Shown: positions 44,383-53,822, counted from the first letter of the stretch. The stretch: 64,000 nucleotides of DNA from Candidatus Sulfopaludibacter sp. SbA3 (GCA_945893365.1 CAMDED010000002.1:83315-147314), one strand, 5' to 3'. Numbers and translations: made by a program. Notes: generated from the sequence alone by a model not told the origin.

Positions 44383-45120
44383 CTAGCGGCCAAGAGCCAA
44401 ACGCGACGCGAGCAGCTCCGGCAATCCGGCTTTCCGGATCTTCGCCTGCGCGCCCTCCACGTCGTACACCACGCGGAAGTAGTCGAGGACCTTGGTTTCG
44501 GAATCGTATACGGCGTAGCAGGCCCGGGCGTCGCCGTCGCGCGGTTGGCCCACCGAACCGGGATTCAACAGATAAACGCTGTCCGGCTCAACCTCCAGCC
44601 GTTTTTCGCCCGTTTGCATGGGAGCCTTGATCGGCTCGATTCGCGTCATCGTCCACACAAAACCGCCCTGCACGTGGGTATGTCCGAAGAAAGTCACCTG
44701 CCGGTCGAGGTACGGAAAGGCCTGACCGGCGTCCCCGATGCCGACCAGATATTCGTCTTCGTCGAGCGGAGACCCGTGTAGGATCTGGAATCCGTCCACG
44801 GGGATAGGACCCTTCGGAAGCTGGCGGACATACTCGGCGTTGCCGGGTTCCAGGTTGTTTATCGTCCAAAGGGTAGCTTCGCGGGCGGCGGGATTGAACC
44901 AATCAAGGTCCTCCAATCCGGCCGATGCCTTGTCGTGATTGCCGCGAATGACAGTGACGGCGTTCGCGCGAACCCAGTCCGTAACGGCGTTAGGATCCGC
45001 GCCGTAGCCGACGATGTCGCCGCAGCAAAGGATGCGGCCGTACCTGCCAGTCGCGTGCTCAACGACGGCCTGCAAGGCTTCCCAGTTCGCGTGAATGTCG
45101 CTAAGTATCAAATACCGCAC
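44383..45120 (-). CDS. Metallophosphoesterase (YfcE/ApaH-like)
   Basis: 245 residues. Metal motifs are complete: LILSDIHANWEAL, CCGDIVGYGADP, VIRGNHDKA and FFGHTHVQGG. The LLNPGSVGQPRDGD tail is typical of this cytoplasmic phosphodiesterase family. GTG at 45120 is chosen because the family starts MRYLILSDIH; the longer frame adds 12 residues. Substrate unknown. Confidence 0.88.
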   Translation of the reverse strand: MRYLILSDIHANWEALQAVVEHATGRYGRILCCGDIVGYGADPNAVTDWVRANAVTVIRGNHDKASAGLEDLDWFNPAAREATLWTINNLEPGNAEYVRQLPKGPIPVDGFQILHGSPLDEDEYLVGIGDAGQAFPYLDRQVTFFGHTHVQGGFVWTMTRIEPIKAPMQTGEKRLEVEPDSVYLLNPGSVGQPRDGDARACYAVYDSETKVLDYFRVVYDVEGAQAKIRKAGLPELLASRLALGR

Positions 45121-45187
45121 TTTTGAGAATCCACAGCTGGAAAATCGCCGCTGCAAATCGCGAGTACGGCAACCATTCTCCCGCCGG

Positions 45188-46369
45188 TTATCCTTCCACC
45201 GGGCCTTTCGTCAGCCGTAGCACTGCGATTTCGGGCAACGCACCGAGGCGCACCGGTATGCCAATTGTACCGAGTCCGCGAGTCACATAAAGGACCGGGT
45301 TTTTGGGGCCGGTAGCGGAGCTATATCGGCCGTAGACGAACGGTGTCAGGAACCGCGCCGGATTCAGCATTTGCTCGACGATTTCGACCGTCACCTGCCC
45401 CCCGTGCGTGTGGCCGGAGAGGGTCGCGTCCCAACCCTGGCGCGCGGCTACCGGGAACACATCCGGGTTGTGCGAAAGAAGCACGTTCACCGCGCCGGGC
45501 TTGATCAGCCGTTCCGCGCCGGTCAGGTAGCGATCACGCCGCGCCGATCGTTGATAATCCACTCCGCCGAAATTGAGGACGCTCGATCCAAAACGGAACT
45601 CGCGCGCCTGTTGGCGCAGGAAACCGATACCGAGCCGCGCGCCTTCCCGTTGGGCGTAGCTTTCGGAGCGCGTGTAAAGCTCGTGATTGCCCATGCAGCC
45701 GATTACGCCGGCATCGGCGCGCAGACGCGCGATCTGCTTGAGACACGCGTCCATGGGGTCGCGCGGGAAGGAGATAAGGTCGCCCGTCACAACCGCGATA
45801 TGCGCCCGGGTTTCGTTGGCGGCGTCAATCATGCGGGCGAATTCCAATTCCGAGAGAAAGGCGCTCAGGTGTATGTCGCTGATCTGCACCAGACGAAGGC
45901 CCTCAAGGCCGGGCGGCAGCGCCAAAACGGGGAGATCGATCTCACGCACCGTCAGATTGGTCCGCTCGAGGAAAAATCCGTATCCCGTAACCGCCGTGGG
46001 CGCGGCCAGCAGGCCTCCCGCCGCGACCCGCATGAGTTTGCGGCGGGTTGGGTCCGTTGGAAGATCCGCGAGACGCAGCAGCCGCCACAAGGCGAAGGTC
46101 GCAGTCGAAAGGCATACCCACGTAAAGGCCGCGGCATGCCACCAGGAAAGGAAATCGGGGGAAAGCGGAAGGCGGTACGAAATGATCCGGAGACCGATCA
46201 GTATCCCTGGAACCACTCCGGCGGCCGCGACAGCAATGGAGGCGCGGATTCGCCGCAACGCCACAGGCCGGCCCCGAAAAGCGGCGAGCGCGTACCGGGC
46301 AAGACTCAATTGACAAAGGAGAATTGCGGCCAATTCGAGTATGGAAAGCAGCGATAGAGCGGACCCCAT
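45188..46369 (-). CDS. Membrane-anchored metallophosphoesterase (YkuE/YaeI-like)
   Basis: 393 residues. Four hydrophobic segments fill 1-150. The catalytic domain follows: LVQISDIHLSAFLSE, VVTGDLISFPRD, CMGNHELY, NVLLSHNPDVF and TLSGHTHGGQV. These enzymes often act on lipid pyrophosphates such as UDP-diacylglucosamine. The active site should face outward. It lies 6 nt downstream of rsmE on the same strand. Confidence 0.88.
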   Translation of the reverse strand: MGSALSLLSILELAAILLCQLSLARYALAAFRGRPVALRRIRASIAVAAAGVVPGILIGLRIISYRLPLSPDFLSWWHAAAFTWVCLSTATFALWRLLRLADLPTDPTRRKLMRVAAGGLLAAPTAVTGYGFFLERTNLTVREIDLPVLALPPGLEGLRLVQISDIHLSAFLSELEFARMIDAANETRAHIAVVTGDLISFPRDPMDACLKQIARLRADAGVIGCMGNHELYTRSESYAQREGARLGIGFLRQQAREFRFGSSVLNFGGVDYQRSARRDRYLTGAERLIKPGAVNVLLSHNPDVFPVAARQGWDATLSGHTHGGQVTVEIVEQMLNPARFLTPFVYGRYSSATGPKNPVLYVTRGLGTIGIPVRLGALPEIAVLRLTKGPVEG

Positions 46370-46375
46370 TCGTTA

Positions 46376-47113
46376 CTACCTATTGTAACCCGCGTGAGCG
46401 GCGATACTCAGAGCGGCAATCGCCGCGGTCTCGGCGCGCAGGATTTGCCTGCCCAGCGAGACGCCGGTCCAGCCGTGCAGCGGGAGCCACTCGCGCTCCC
46501 CGTCCGTCCAGCCTCCTTCGGGACCCACGAGCAGCGAAACCTCCACGAATCCGGGCGGCGCAATAGCGGCCCAAATCTCAGCCAGCGCCGCTGCCAATGG
46601 CGGCGAGCCCGGATTCTCTTCGAGAGCCAGGCCTGGGGACGCCGGGGCGGCCACATCCTCCAGGCGCCGGGGATCTTCGATTTCCGGCATCCGCGCGCGG
46701 CGCGACTGTTGGCTGCTTTCCTTGGCTATTCTCCGCCACCGCTCGACGCGTTTTTGCGCCGCTTGCGCGAGCCCTTTCTCGCAGCGCGCCGTATCGACCG
46801 GCACAATCGTCTCCACGCCGAGCTCGGTCGCCTTCTCGACAATCCATTCGAACCGGTCGAATTTGATGAGCGCGGCGTAGAGCGTGACCCCGGCCGGGGG
46901 CTCGTCGACGGACAGTTCTTCGATGGTTCGAAATTCCACGCGATCCTTCCGGGCCACCGCCACTTCAGCCAGAAACACACGCTCGTTGTCGCTGATCTCG
47001 AACCTCTGGCCGGCCTCCACCCGGAGCACGCGCGTCAGGTGCGTGGCGTCGTCCCCGCGCACTTCCGCCACGCCTCGCGCAACCTTATCCACAAAGAATC
47101 TTCGTCTCGCCAT
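46376..47113 (-). CDS. rsmE: 16S rRNA (uracil-1498-N3) methyltransferase
   Basis: 245 residues. ARRRFFVDKVARGVAEVRGDDATHLTRVLRVEAGQ is the PUA-like start. The SPOUT knot has LLVGPEGGWTDGE and VSLGRQILRAETAAI. ATG 47113 is chosen. Divergent from ruvA with only 18 nt between the two starts. Confidence 0.92.
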   Translation of the reverse strand: MARRRFFVDKVARGVAEVRGDDATHLTRVLRVEAGQRFEISDNERVFLAEVAVARKDRVEFRTIEELSVDEPPAGVTLYAALIKFDRFEWIVEKATELGVETIVPVDTARCEKGLAQAAQKRVERWRRIAKESSQQSRRARMPEIEDPRRLEDVAAPASPGLALEENPGSPPLAAALAEIWAAIAPPGFVEVSLLVGPEGGWTDGEREWLPLHGWTGVSLGRQILRAETAAIAALSIAAHAGYNR

Positions 47114-47131
47114 GTAGAATGTCTTTAGGTC

Positions 47132-47728
47132 ATGTTCGCTCATCTGCGGGGCATCCTGCTCGAAAAGCACCCCAATCAGGCAATTGTGGAAGCCGGTGGC
47201 GTCGGCTACGACGTCGTCATCGCCGTATCCACGTTTTCCAAGTTGCCGGAGCCCGGTGCCGAAGTACGCCTGCGGATACACACCCACGTCCGGGAGGACG
47301 CCCTGGCCCTCTATGGATTTCTTTCACAAGATGAAAAGAACCTTTTCGAGAAGCTGATTTCCGTGAGCGGCATCGGACCCAAGCTGGCCGTGACGGTTCT
47401 TTCGGGCTTCGACGCCCCGAGCCTGATCTCCGCCATTCGAAAAAGTGAAGTCGAGAAACTCGTGCGCATTCCAGGCATCGGCAAGAAGACGGCGGAACGG
47501 ATCGTTCTCGAGCTGCGCGACAAGCTGCCTGCGGCGTCCGGTGAAGACGCGGGCTCATCCGCGCGCGAGGGAGCGCTGGGATCGGTCGAGCAGGATGTTC
47601 TCTCCGCTTTGCTGAATCTCGGATGCGCGCGTCCGGCAGCCGAGGCCGCCGTGCGTAAAGCCAAGGCGGACGGCGCGGCTACGGATTTCGAGCCCCTGTT
47701 CCGCAAGGCGCTCGAACTCGTGCGGTAG
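47132..47728 (+). CDS. ruvA: Holliday junction helicase subunit RuvA
   Basis: 198 residues. Domain I MFAHLRGILLEKHPNQAIVEAGGVGYDV; two helix-hairpin-helix motifs (ISVSGIGPKLA and IRIPGIGKKTAERIVLELRD); domain III at the C-terminus (LGCARPAAEAAVRKAK). Binds four-way junctions and recruits RuvB. A TAGAAT box at 47115-47120 gives an 11-nt distance to the ATG. ruvB follows 9 nt later. Confidence 0.95.
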   Translation: MFAHLRGILLEKHPNQAIVEAGGVGYDVVIAVSTFSKLPEPGAEVRLRIHTHVREDALALYGFLSQDEKNLFEKLISVSGIGPKLAVTVLSGFDAPSLISAIRKSEVEKLVRIPGIGKKTAERIVLELRDKLPAASGEDAGSSAREGALGSVEQDVLSALLNLGCARPAAEAAVRKAKADGAATDFEPLFRKALELVR

Positions 47729-47737
47729 GAACGCTTG

Positions 47738-48769
47738 ATGCCCGACCGCAAAGTAGTCTCGCCATCGCCGCAGGAAGAAGACGCTCAGTTCGAAATCGGA
47801 CTGCGTCCGCGCCGTCTCAACGATTTCACCGGCCAGACGAAGCAGAAGGAGAACCTGTCGATCGCGATCGCCGCCGCGCGCCAGCGGGGTGAAGCCATGG
47901 ACCATGTTCTTCTCTACGGTCCGCCGGGTTTGGGAAAGACGACGCTTGCCTCCATCATCGCCGAAGAGCTTGAGGTGAACTTCGAGCAAACCTCCGGACC
48001 CGTGCTTCAGAAGAAGCTGGATTTGACGGGCATTCTCAGCAATATTCGCGCCCGGCAGGTCTTTTTCATCGACGAGATTCACCGCCTGCTGCCCGACGTG
48101 GAGGAGATGCTGTACTCGGCCGTGGAGGATTTCCGCGTCGATATTGTGGTGGGCGCGGGGCCGGGCGCGCGCACCCACTCGCTGCCGATTCCGCGGTTCA
48201 CAGCGATCGGCGCAACCACGCGCCAGGGCCTGCTCAGCGCGCCGCTGCGCGGACGCTTCGGCCTGGTGATCCGGCTGAATCACTACAACGTGGAGGAGTT
48301 GAAGCAGATCGTACAGCGCTCCGCGCGGCTGCTTCAGGTGCAAGTGGACGACCCCGGCGCGGACGAGATCGCCCGCCGCAGCCGAGGCACGCCGCGAATC
48401 GCCAATCGTCTGCTGCGCCGCGTACGCGACTACGCGCAGGTGCGCGCCAACGGTCGAGTCACGCGCGACATCGCTCAGACCGCCCTCGATCTGCTCGAAG
48501 TGGATCAGTACGGCCTCGATGAAATCGACCGGAAGATCATGATGACCGTGCTTGAGAAATACGGCGGCGGACCGGTGGGACTGAACACAGTGGCGGCGTC
48601 GATCGGCGAGGAGCCGAGCACGGTCGAAGAAGTGTACGAGCCGTATCTGATTCAGCTTGGGTTTCTCGACCGGACGCCTCGCGGCCGCGTGGGCACTGAG
48701 CGGGCGTTCGACTATTTCAAGATTCTGAAGCGATTGAAGGCGGCCGATCAGCCAGGCTTGTTTGGATGA
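47738..48769 (+). CDS. ruvB: Holliday junction helicase subunit RuvB
   Basis: 343 residues, AAA+ ATPase. LRPRRLNDFTGQ-type N-terminus, Walker A GPPGLGKTT, Walker B VFFIDEIHRL, sensor AIGATTRQGLLSAPLRGRFG, and the C-terminal winged helix (GEEPSTVEEVYEPYLIQLGF). ATG 47738 is preferred over the TTG one codon earlier. Overlaps folK by 4 nt. Confidence 0.97.
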   Translation: MPDRKVVSPSPQEEDAQFEIGLRPRRLNDFTGQTKQKENLSIAIAAARQRGEAMDHVLLYGPPGLGKTTLASIIAEELEVNFEQTSGPVLQKKLDLTGILSNIRARQVFFIDEIHRLLPDVEEMLYSAVEDFRVDIVVGAGPGARTHSLPIPRFTAIGATTRQGLLSAPLRGRFGLVIRLNHYNVEELKQIVQRSARLLQVQVDDPGADEIARRSRGTPRIANRLLRRVRDYAQVRANGRVTRDIAQTALDLLEVDQYGLDEIDRKIMMTVLEKYGGGPVGLNTVAASIGEEPSTVEEVYEPYLIQLGFLDRTPRGRVGTERAFDYFKILKRLKAADQPGLFG

Positions 48770-49254
48770 AGACCGTCTATCTAGGGTTGGGCGCGAATCT
48801 CGGCGGCCGGGAGCAAGCCCTCGAAACCGCGCGCGGGCTTCTCGACCGCGAGGGCGTGCGGATCAGACGGGGTTCCTCCCTCTACGAAACCGAGCCGATG
48901 GATGTCGTCAATCAACCCTGGTTCCTGAACCAGGTTGTGGAGGCGGAAACGGCGCTCTTCCCCCTTCAACTGCTCTCGCGCACGCGCGCGATCGAAATCG
49001 AGATGGGCCGCAAGCGGGTTGTGGCGAAAGGCCCGCGGGCCATCGATATCGATATTCTGTTTTACGGCAGGTTCACGATCGATTCACCGAAGCTGTCGGT
49101 GCCGCATCCGCGCTTCCGCGAACGGCGTTTCGTGCTCGCGCCGATGGCCGAGATCGCGCCCGATTTCCGCGATCCGGTAAGCCGGAGGAGCATGCGGGAA
49201 CTGCTCGCCGCGCTCAGTGGACAGGTTGTGCGGAAGTTGCCCGGCCCGGCGTAG
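48766..49254 (+). CDS. folK: 2-amino-4-hydroxy-6-hydroxymethyldihydropteridine pyrophosphokinase
   Basis: 162 residues. KTVYLGLGANLGGREQALE, SSLYETEPMDVVNQPWFLNQV and GPRAIDIDILFYG (metal-binding Asp pair), with VPHPRFRERRFVLAPMAEI, match FolK fully. Transfers pyrophosphate in folate synthesis. Grouped with ruvAB by position only. Confidence 0.95.
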   Translation: MKTVYLGLGANLGGREQALETARGLLDREGVRIRRGSSLYETEPMDVVNQPWFLNQVVEAETALFPLQLLSRTRAIEIEMGRKRVVAKGPRAIDIDILFYGRFTIDSPKLSVPHPRFRERRFVLAPMAEIAPDFRDPVSRRSMRELLAALSGQVVRKLPGPA

Positions 49255-49296
49255 CCAAGCTGCCCTCACCACAGGTAACGGCCGAACGTGGCACGG

Positions 49297-49833
49297 TCAT
49301 TTTGTGACGGCGGCGCTTACAGATGCCCCTACGCCGGGATCCTCAAGGCGGTTCAGCGACCGCGTCGCGAAGCTGTCCCGGCCGATCGCGCGATCGACCG
49401 CCAGCACGCCGTCCAGGTGGTCCATCTCGTGCTGGAGCAGCTCGGAAAGCGCCCCGGACGCCGAGACTTTCCGCGTCTCGCCCCGCTCGTCCTCGTATCG
49501 GACGACCACCGTTTCGTGCCGCGACAGCCGCACCAGCAAATCCGGAAATGAGAAGCAGTCGTCCCACAATTCGAAACGGCTCTCGCTCTGGAATTCGTAG
49601 ACCGGATTATGCAGATAGTAGGAGGTACCCTCGAACTCGATATATATTAGTCGTTTCGGCTCTCCGATCTGAATTGCGCTGATGCCGCGTCCGAAACCGT
49701 ACGCGCGGCGGAACTCGTGAAGGGTATCGCGCAAGTCCAGGGCGATCGATCTCGCGTCCGCGGGATGGGAGACGGGAGAGGAAACGACGCGCAGCAAAGG
49801 ATCTCCGAGCTGAAGGATTCTCCGGGCGGGCAT
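49297..49833 (-). CDS. def: Peptide deformylase-like protein with altered motifs
   Basis: 178 residues. Motif I reads GRGISAIQIG (usual GxGLAAxQIG), motif II DDCFSFPD (usual EGCLS) and motif III LLQHEMDHLDG (HExDH, intact). The metal-binding Cys and both His remain, so hydrolysis is possible. The change of EG to DD and L to F in motif II is unusual and may alter substrate choice. No fmt gene nearby. Divergent from the GHMP kinase with 5 nt between starts. Confidence 0.85.
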   Translation of the reverse strand: MPARRILQLGDPLLRVVSSPVSHPADARSIALDLRDTLHEFRRAYGFGRGISAIQIGEPKRLIYIEFEGTSYYLHNPVYEFQSESRFELWDDCFSFPDLLVRLSRHETVVVRYEDERGETRKVSASGALSELLQHEMDHLDGVLAVDRAIGRDSFATRSLNRLEDPGVGASVSAAVTK

Positions 49834-49838
49834 AATTT

Positions 49839-50846
49839 ATGAAGATATCATCTAAAGCGCCGTGCCGCGTGGACATGGCGGGCGGAACACTCGACATCTG
49901 GCCGCTCTATCTCTATCACGCGAACGCCGTCACCGTGAATTTCGCCGTGGATCGCTACGCGAGCTGCGTGCTTGAGACACGGAACGATTCGAAAATCGTG
50001 CTGCGATCCCGCGACCTCGCCGGGGAGGAGACCTTCGACTCGCTCGACGCCCTGCGCCACGCGAAGAAGTACAAACTGCCCCTGCTCGCCTACCTCGTGA
50101 AGTACTTCGCGCCCGCGGCTGGAATCGAGCTTTCAACCAACTCCGAGGCTCCCGCGGGCGCTGGGATCTCAGGCAGCTCCACGCTTATCATTGCAGTCTC
50201 GAGCGCGCTCAACAAGCTGACGGGAGCGGGATGGAAGCTCGAAAAGCTCCGCGAAATCTCACAGAACATCGAGGCTCAGATCATTCGCGTGCCCACGGGG
50301 GCGCAGGATTACTATCCAGCCATGTATGGCGGCGTCAGCGCAATCGAGCTCAGCGAGGCGGGCATTCTGCGCAAACCAGTCAACGTGGATCTCGAAGATC
50401 TGAATGCGCGGATCGTCCTCGCTTACACCGGCGAGCCGCGCAACTCGGGCATCAACAACTGGGAAGTCACCAAGGCCCACATCGACGGAAACAAGTCCGT
50501 CCACAAGAACTTCGACCGCATCGCCGCGATCTCCTTTGCCATGCGCGCCGCTCTCGAACGCGCGGACTGGACCGAGGTGGCGAGGCTGCTTCGTGAAGAG
50601 TGGTTGAATCGCAAGCGCAACGCTCCGGGCATCACGACCCCGCTGATCGACCGTTTGGTCGACGTCACCCGGCGCGCGGGCTCGGCCGGCGCCAAAGTCT
50701 GCGGAGCGGGCGGCGGCGGATGCGTGCTGTTCCTGGCCGAGCCCGACCGAAAGGCCCGAGTCTCCGAAGCGATCGAGCGCGAAGGCGCTTCCGTGCTGCC
50801 CGTGAAAGTCGCGCCGCGCGGCGTGCGCGTCACCGTTTCGAAATAA
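49839..50846 (+). CDS. GHMP family sugar kinase (HddA-like)
   Basis: 335 residues. KAPCRVDMAGGTLDIWPLYL (substrate loop), the phosphate-binding loop SEAPAGAGISGSSTL, and the third motif GAKVCGAGGGGCVLFL define a GHMP kinase. It is closest in pattern to D-glycero-D-manno-heptose 7-phosphate and fucose/galactose-type kinases. A role in activating a sugar for a surface glycan is inferred. Immediately followed by the CPBP protease gene. Confidence 0.87.
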   Translation: MKISSKAPCRVDMAGGTLDIWPLYLYHANAVTVNFAVDRYASCVLETRNDSKIVLRSRDLAGEETFDSLDALRHAKKYKLPLLAYLVKYFAPAAGIELSTNSEAPAGAGISGSSTLIIAVSSALNKLTGAGWKLEKLREISQNIEAQIIRVPTGAQDYYPAMYGGVSAIELSEAGILRKPVNVDLEDLNARIVLAYTGEPRNSGINNWEVTKAHIDGNKSVHKNFDRIAAISFAMRAALERADWTEVARLLREEWLNRKRNAPGITTPLIDRLVDVTRRAGSAGAKVCGAGGGGCVLFLAEPDRKARVSEAIEREGASVLPVKVAPRGVRVTVSK

Positions 50847-51692
50847 ATGGACCGCTTCAAGAAGCTTCCGCTCTCCGTCTTGATGTATGTCCTGGTGTGG
50901 GTGGTTTGTCTCAAGGCGCTCGCTCCCATCGTTGCCTGGATCGGAAATTCCTTCGCCGCCCTCGCCGTCTCCGGCTTTCTGGCGGCGCTCGCGTGCAATG
51001 CCTGCGGCATGGTGCTCTACCGGAAACGGCGCCTTCTCGAGATCGGGCTTCAATGGAACGCGGCTTCGGCCAAAAACGCCGCGCTTGGAGTCGCCGGCGG
51101 CGCAGGCTCCGCGTCGCTGGTAATCGGCATCCCCTTGTTGGCCGGAGCGGCGAGCCTTCGCTCGATTGCAAACGAGGACGCCACCTGGGCAACCGCCGTT
51201 TTCGTTATCGCTCTCCTCGCTCTAGGCGCGGCGGGAGAGGAAATGTTCTTCCGCGGCTACGGCTTTCAGGTGCTCCTTCGATCCTTTGGTCCATGGGCCA
51301 CCGTCGTTCCGGTCGGGATAATTTTCGCCATGATGCATGCGGCGAATCCGGCATCCACGCCGCTCGCGCTCGCGAACACGGCAGGTTTCGGAATCCTGTT
51401 CGGCTACGCTTTTCTCCGCAGCGGCGATCTTTGGCTGCCTATCGGCCTGCATTTCGGATGGAACCTCACGCTGCCCATCTTCGGCGTGAATATCAGCGGG
51501 TTTACAATGGGATTTACGAACTACGCCGTCGACTGGATTGCGGGACCGTTGTGGAGCGGCGGCGATTACGGCGTGGAAGCGAGCGTACTGACCAGCGCCG
51601 TGCTGTTCCTTCTGGCCGCGTTCGTCATGCGGGCGCCGGTCCGGCGGCAGAAGATCGAACTCCTGGAGGAGACGCGGGTTGAGGAGATATGA
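50847..51692 (+). CDS. CPBP family intramembrane metalloprotease
   Basis: 281 residues with about eight transmembrane helices. Motif 1 AAGEEMFFRGYGFQVL (EExxxR), motif 2 IFAMMHAANP, and motif 3 PIGLHFGWNLTLP are the three CAAX-protease-like active-site blocks. The roles of bacterial members vary (peptide maturation, immunity, regulation). It begins one base after the kinase stop. Confidence 0.88.
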   Translation: MDRFKKLPLSVLMYVLVWVVCLKALAPIVAWIGNSFAALAVSGFLAALACNACGMVLYRKRRLLEIGLQWNAASAKNAALGVAGGAGSASLVIGIPLLAGAASLRSIANEDATWATAVFVIALLALGAAGEEMFFRGYGFQVLLRSFGPWATVVPVGIIFAMMHAANPASTPLALANTAGFGILFGYAFLRSGDLWLPIGLHFGWNLTLPIFGVNISGFTMGFTNYAVDWIAGPLWSGGDYGVEASVLTSAVLFLLAAFVMRAPVRRQKIELLEETRVEEI

Positions 51693-51693
51693 C

Positions 51694-52584
51694 ATGCGCG
51701 GACTGACTTCGGCTCTGCCGGCCCCCGGCCCTGACGCCGTGGACAGGCCGGGAGGCCTGTCCCACAGGGCGGCGTCGATTATTTCACGCGCTCGAATCCT
51801 CAAGCACGCGCTAGCCGCCGCGGTAGCAACCGCACTTCTCTCCACGCCCGCCTCGGCTTCCGATAAGCTCACCTTCGACGAGCGCGTGGAAGTGGTTCGC
51901 GGTTTAATGGCGGAGTTCGCCACTGTGAAAGCGCCGCTGCCCCGCTCGAAGAAGCCGCTCCCGTTCGAATCGACCGGCTCCTACGACAAGAAGCACTGGG
52001 AGGAAGCGGGTAAAGAGCTCGGTCCGGCCGCGCGCGTCGGCGATCTGATTCAGATCACCAAGGTGACGATCGAGAGCGACAAGATCCTTCTTGAAATCAA
52101 CGGAGGCATCAAGGGCGGACGCAAGTGGTACGACCGTCTGGAAGTCGGCATGGGAAACCGCACCACGCCGATCGGCCAGTCCGGCACGCCGCTCGCCGGC
52201 ACCGCGATCGCGCTGCTGTTTCACAAGCCGCTCGAGGGAATGAAGGCGTCCAGCATCAAGAAAATGCTCGCCCCGGTGCTGGACTTCGAGAAGCGCTCGG
52301 CCACCGAGCTCTATTCCGAGAGCCTCCCGCCCGAAATCCAGAAAGCCATCAAGGAGAAGCGCGCGGAGGTGGGAATGAATCGCGAGCAGGTGCTCCTGGC
52401 GCTTGGCCACCCCGTGAGAAAGACGCGGGAAACGAAGGAAGGCGCGGAGCTTGAGGATTGGATCTACGGCCAGGCTCCGGGCCGTATCCTGTTCGTCGTT
52501 TTCGAAGGGAACAAAGTCGTGAAGACCAAGGAAAGCTATGCAGGATTGGGCGCGGAAGCCGCGGCGCCGCTGCCTCCCAAATGA
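51694..52584 (+). CDS. Exported protein with BamE/OmlA-like C-terminal domain
   Basis: 296 residues. A hydrophobic signal-like stretch (LKHALAAAVATALLSTPASA) ends about residue 52. Residues 60-215 are an unrecognised domain (FDERVEVVRGLMAEFATVKAPLPRSKKPL). Residues 225-285 resemble the SmpA/OmlA (BamE) fold: EVGMNREQVLLALGHPVRKTRE, LEDWIYGQAPGRILFVVFEGNKVVK. ATG 51694 follows a GAGGAG site at 51681-51686. A 9-bp hairpin repeat sits inside the first 25 codons, giving an odd long N-region before the signal. The true start may therefore be later. Confidence 0.65.
   Translation: MRGLTSALPAPGPDAVDRPGGLSHRAASIISRARILKHALAAAVATALLSTPASASDKLTFDERVEVVRGLMAEFATVKAPLPRSKKPLPFESTGSYDKKHWEEAGKELGPAARVGDLIQITKVTIESDKILLEINGGIKGGRKWYDRLEVGMGNRTTPIGQSGTPLAGTAIALLFHKPLEGMKASSIKKMLAPVLDFEKRSATELYSESLPPEIQKAIKEKRAEVGMNREQVLLALGHPVRKTRETKEGAELEDWIYGQAPGRILFVVFEGNKVVKTKESYAGLGAEAAAPLPPK
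51741..51762. repeat. REP-like hairpin inside a gene's 5' end
   Basis: GGACAGGCC (51741-51749), loop GGGA, GGCCTGTCC (51754-51762), flanked by GTG and CAC. It is similar to the arms of the intergenic repeat at 13960-14038. It appears to have been inserted near the start of the BamE-like gene. Confidence 0.6.
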
Positions 52585-53822
52585 AAATCGCCAAGGTTCA
52601 GCCGTTTCTTCTGTCGTATCCATTCGCCAAGCCCATCAAGCTGCCATTCCATGGCGGCGAGCGGACCATCCTCAAGCGCGACGCCATGTTCACGCGCATC
52701 GAAACCGCGAACGGCCTGACCGGGTACGCGCCCGGCGCAGCCGGCGAGAAGGCGCACCGGACCATCCAAACCGTCATCGCGCCGTTCCTCGAGGGCCGGA
52801 CGCTGGCCGATCCGGACGCGCTCCGCATCCAGTTCATGCGCGGCCCCGGGCTCGATCCGGAGATTGCCAAGGTGTACTGCGCCGTTGAAGTCGCGCTGTA
52901 CGATGTGGTGGCGAAGGCGCACGGCGTTCCCATGTCCGAAATGCTCGGGGGCCGCGTGCGCGACCGTATCCGGCTCTATGGCAGCGCGGGCATGTATCAG
53001 CCGCCCGCGGGCTACGCCGAGGAGGCAGCCGCTATCGTCGCGCTTGGCTATCGCGGCTATAAGATGCGCCCCGCGCTCGGTCCGGACGCCGATCTTGAAG
53101 CGGTGCGTCTCATGCGGGAAGCCGTGGGTCCGGACGCCGATCTCATGGTCGACGCCCATAGCTGGTGGCGCATGGGCGATCGCAGCTACAGCTACGAAAC
53201 CGTGGAGCGTCTTGCCCGCGAGATGGGGGAACTCGGCATCGCCTGGCTTGAAGAACCCATGCCGCCCGACGATCACGAAGCTTATCTCCGGCTGAAGGAA
53301 AAAGACTACCTGCCGCTCGCGAGCGGCGAACATGAACCGGACGAAGAGCGCTTTCTCGACCTTATCCAGAGCGAAAGCGTCGACTACGTTCAGATGGACG
53401 TTTGCTGCCAGGGTGGATTCGCCATGGCGCGCCGATTGTTCGGCGTCATCGCCCGCCACGGTCTGCGCTTCGCCTTCCATAGCTGGGGCACGGCGCTCGA
53501 AGTTCTGGCGGCCGCGCACCTTGGCGTCTGCTGGCCGGACACGGTCGTCGAGTGGCTGGAGTACCCTATTTACTCGACGCCCACGCTTCGCAGCATGTAT
53601 GAGTTTCCCCTTGCCGCGGACATTTTGAAGGAACCGCTCTCGATTGAGAACGGAAACCTGATCGTCCCGCGCGGTCCGGGTTTGGGGATCGACGTCGATG
53701 AATCGGTTGTCGAGCGCTATCCGTGGATCCCCGGCCCCTGGTCCTACTTCCGCACCGACTCGCCCGCCGAGACTTGGGCGGTCACCTCCGACCACAGCGT
53801 GAAGTGGGAAGGAAAAGCGTAG
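52581..53822 (+). CDS. Enolase-superfamily (mandelate racemase-like) enzyme
   Basis: 413 residues. GYRGYKMRPALGPDADL (acid/base lysine), LMVDAHSWW, IAWLEEPMPPDD, LASGEHEPDEE (metal ligands) and RFAFHSWGTALEVL (His) match the MR subgroup that includes sugar-acid dehydratases. ATG 52581 overlaps the previous stop by 4 nt. The third enolase-superfamily gene in the window, it differs from the two at 21.7-24.7 kb in its catalytic blocks. Substrate unknown. Confidence 0.87.
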   Translation: MKIAKVQPFLLSYPFAKPIKLPFHGGERTILKRDAMFTRIETANGLTGYAPGAAGEKAHRTIQTVIAPFLEGRTLADPDALRIQFMRGPGLDPEIAKVYCAVEVALYDVVAKAHGVPMSEMLGGRVRDRIRLYGSAGMYQPPAGYAEEAAAIVALGYRGYKMRPALGPDADLEAVRLMREAVGPDADLMVDAHSWWRMGDRSYSYETVERLAREMGELGIAWLEEPMPPDDHEAYLRLKEKDYLPLASGEHEPDEERFLDLIQSESVDYVQMDVCCQGGFAMARRLFGVIARHGLRFAFHSWGTALEVLAAAHLGVCWPDTVVEWLEYPIYSTPTLRSMYEFPLAADILKEPLSIENGNLIVPRGPGLGIDVDESVVERYPWIPGPWSYFRTDSPAETWAVTSDHSVKWEGKA

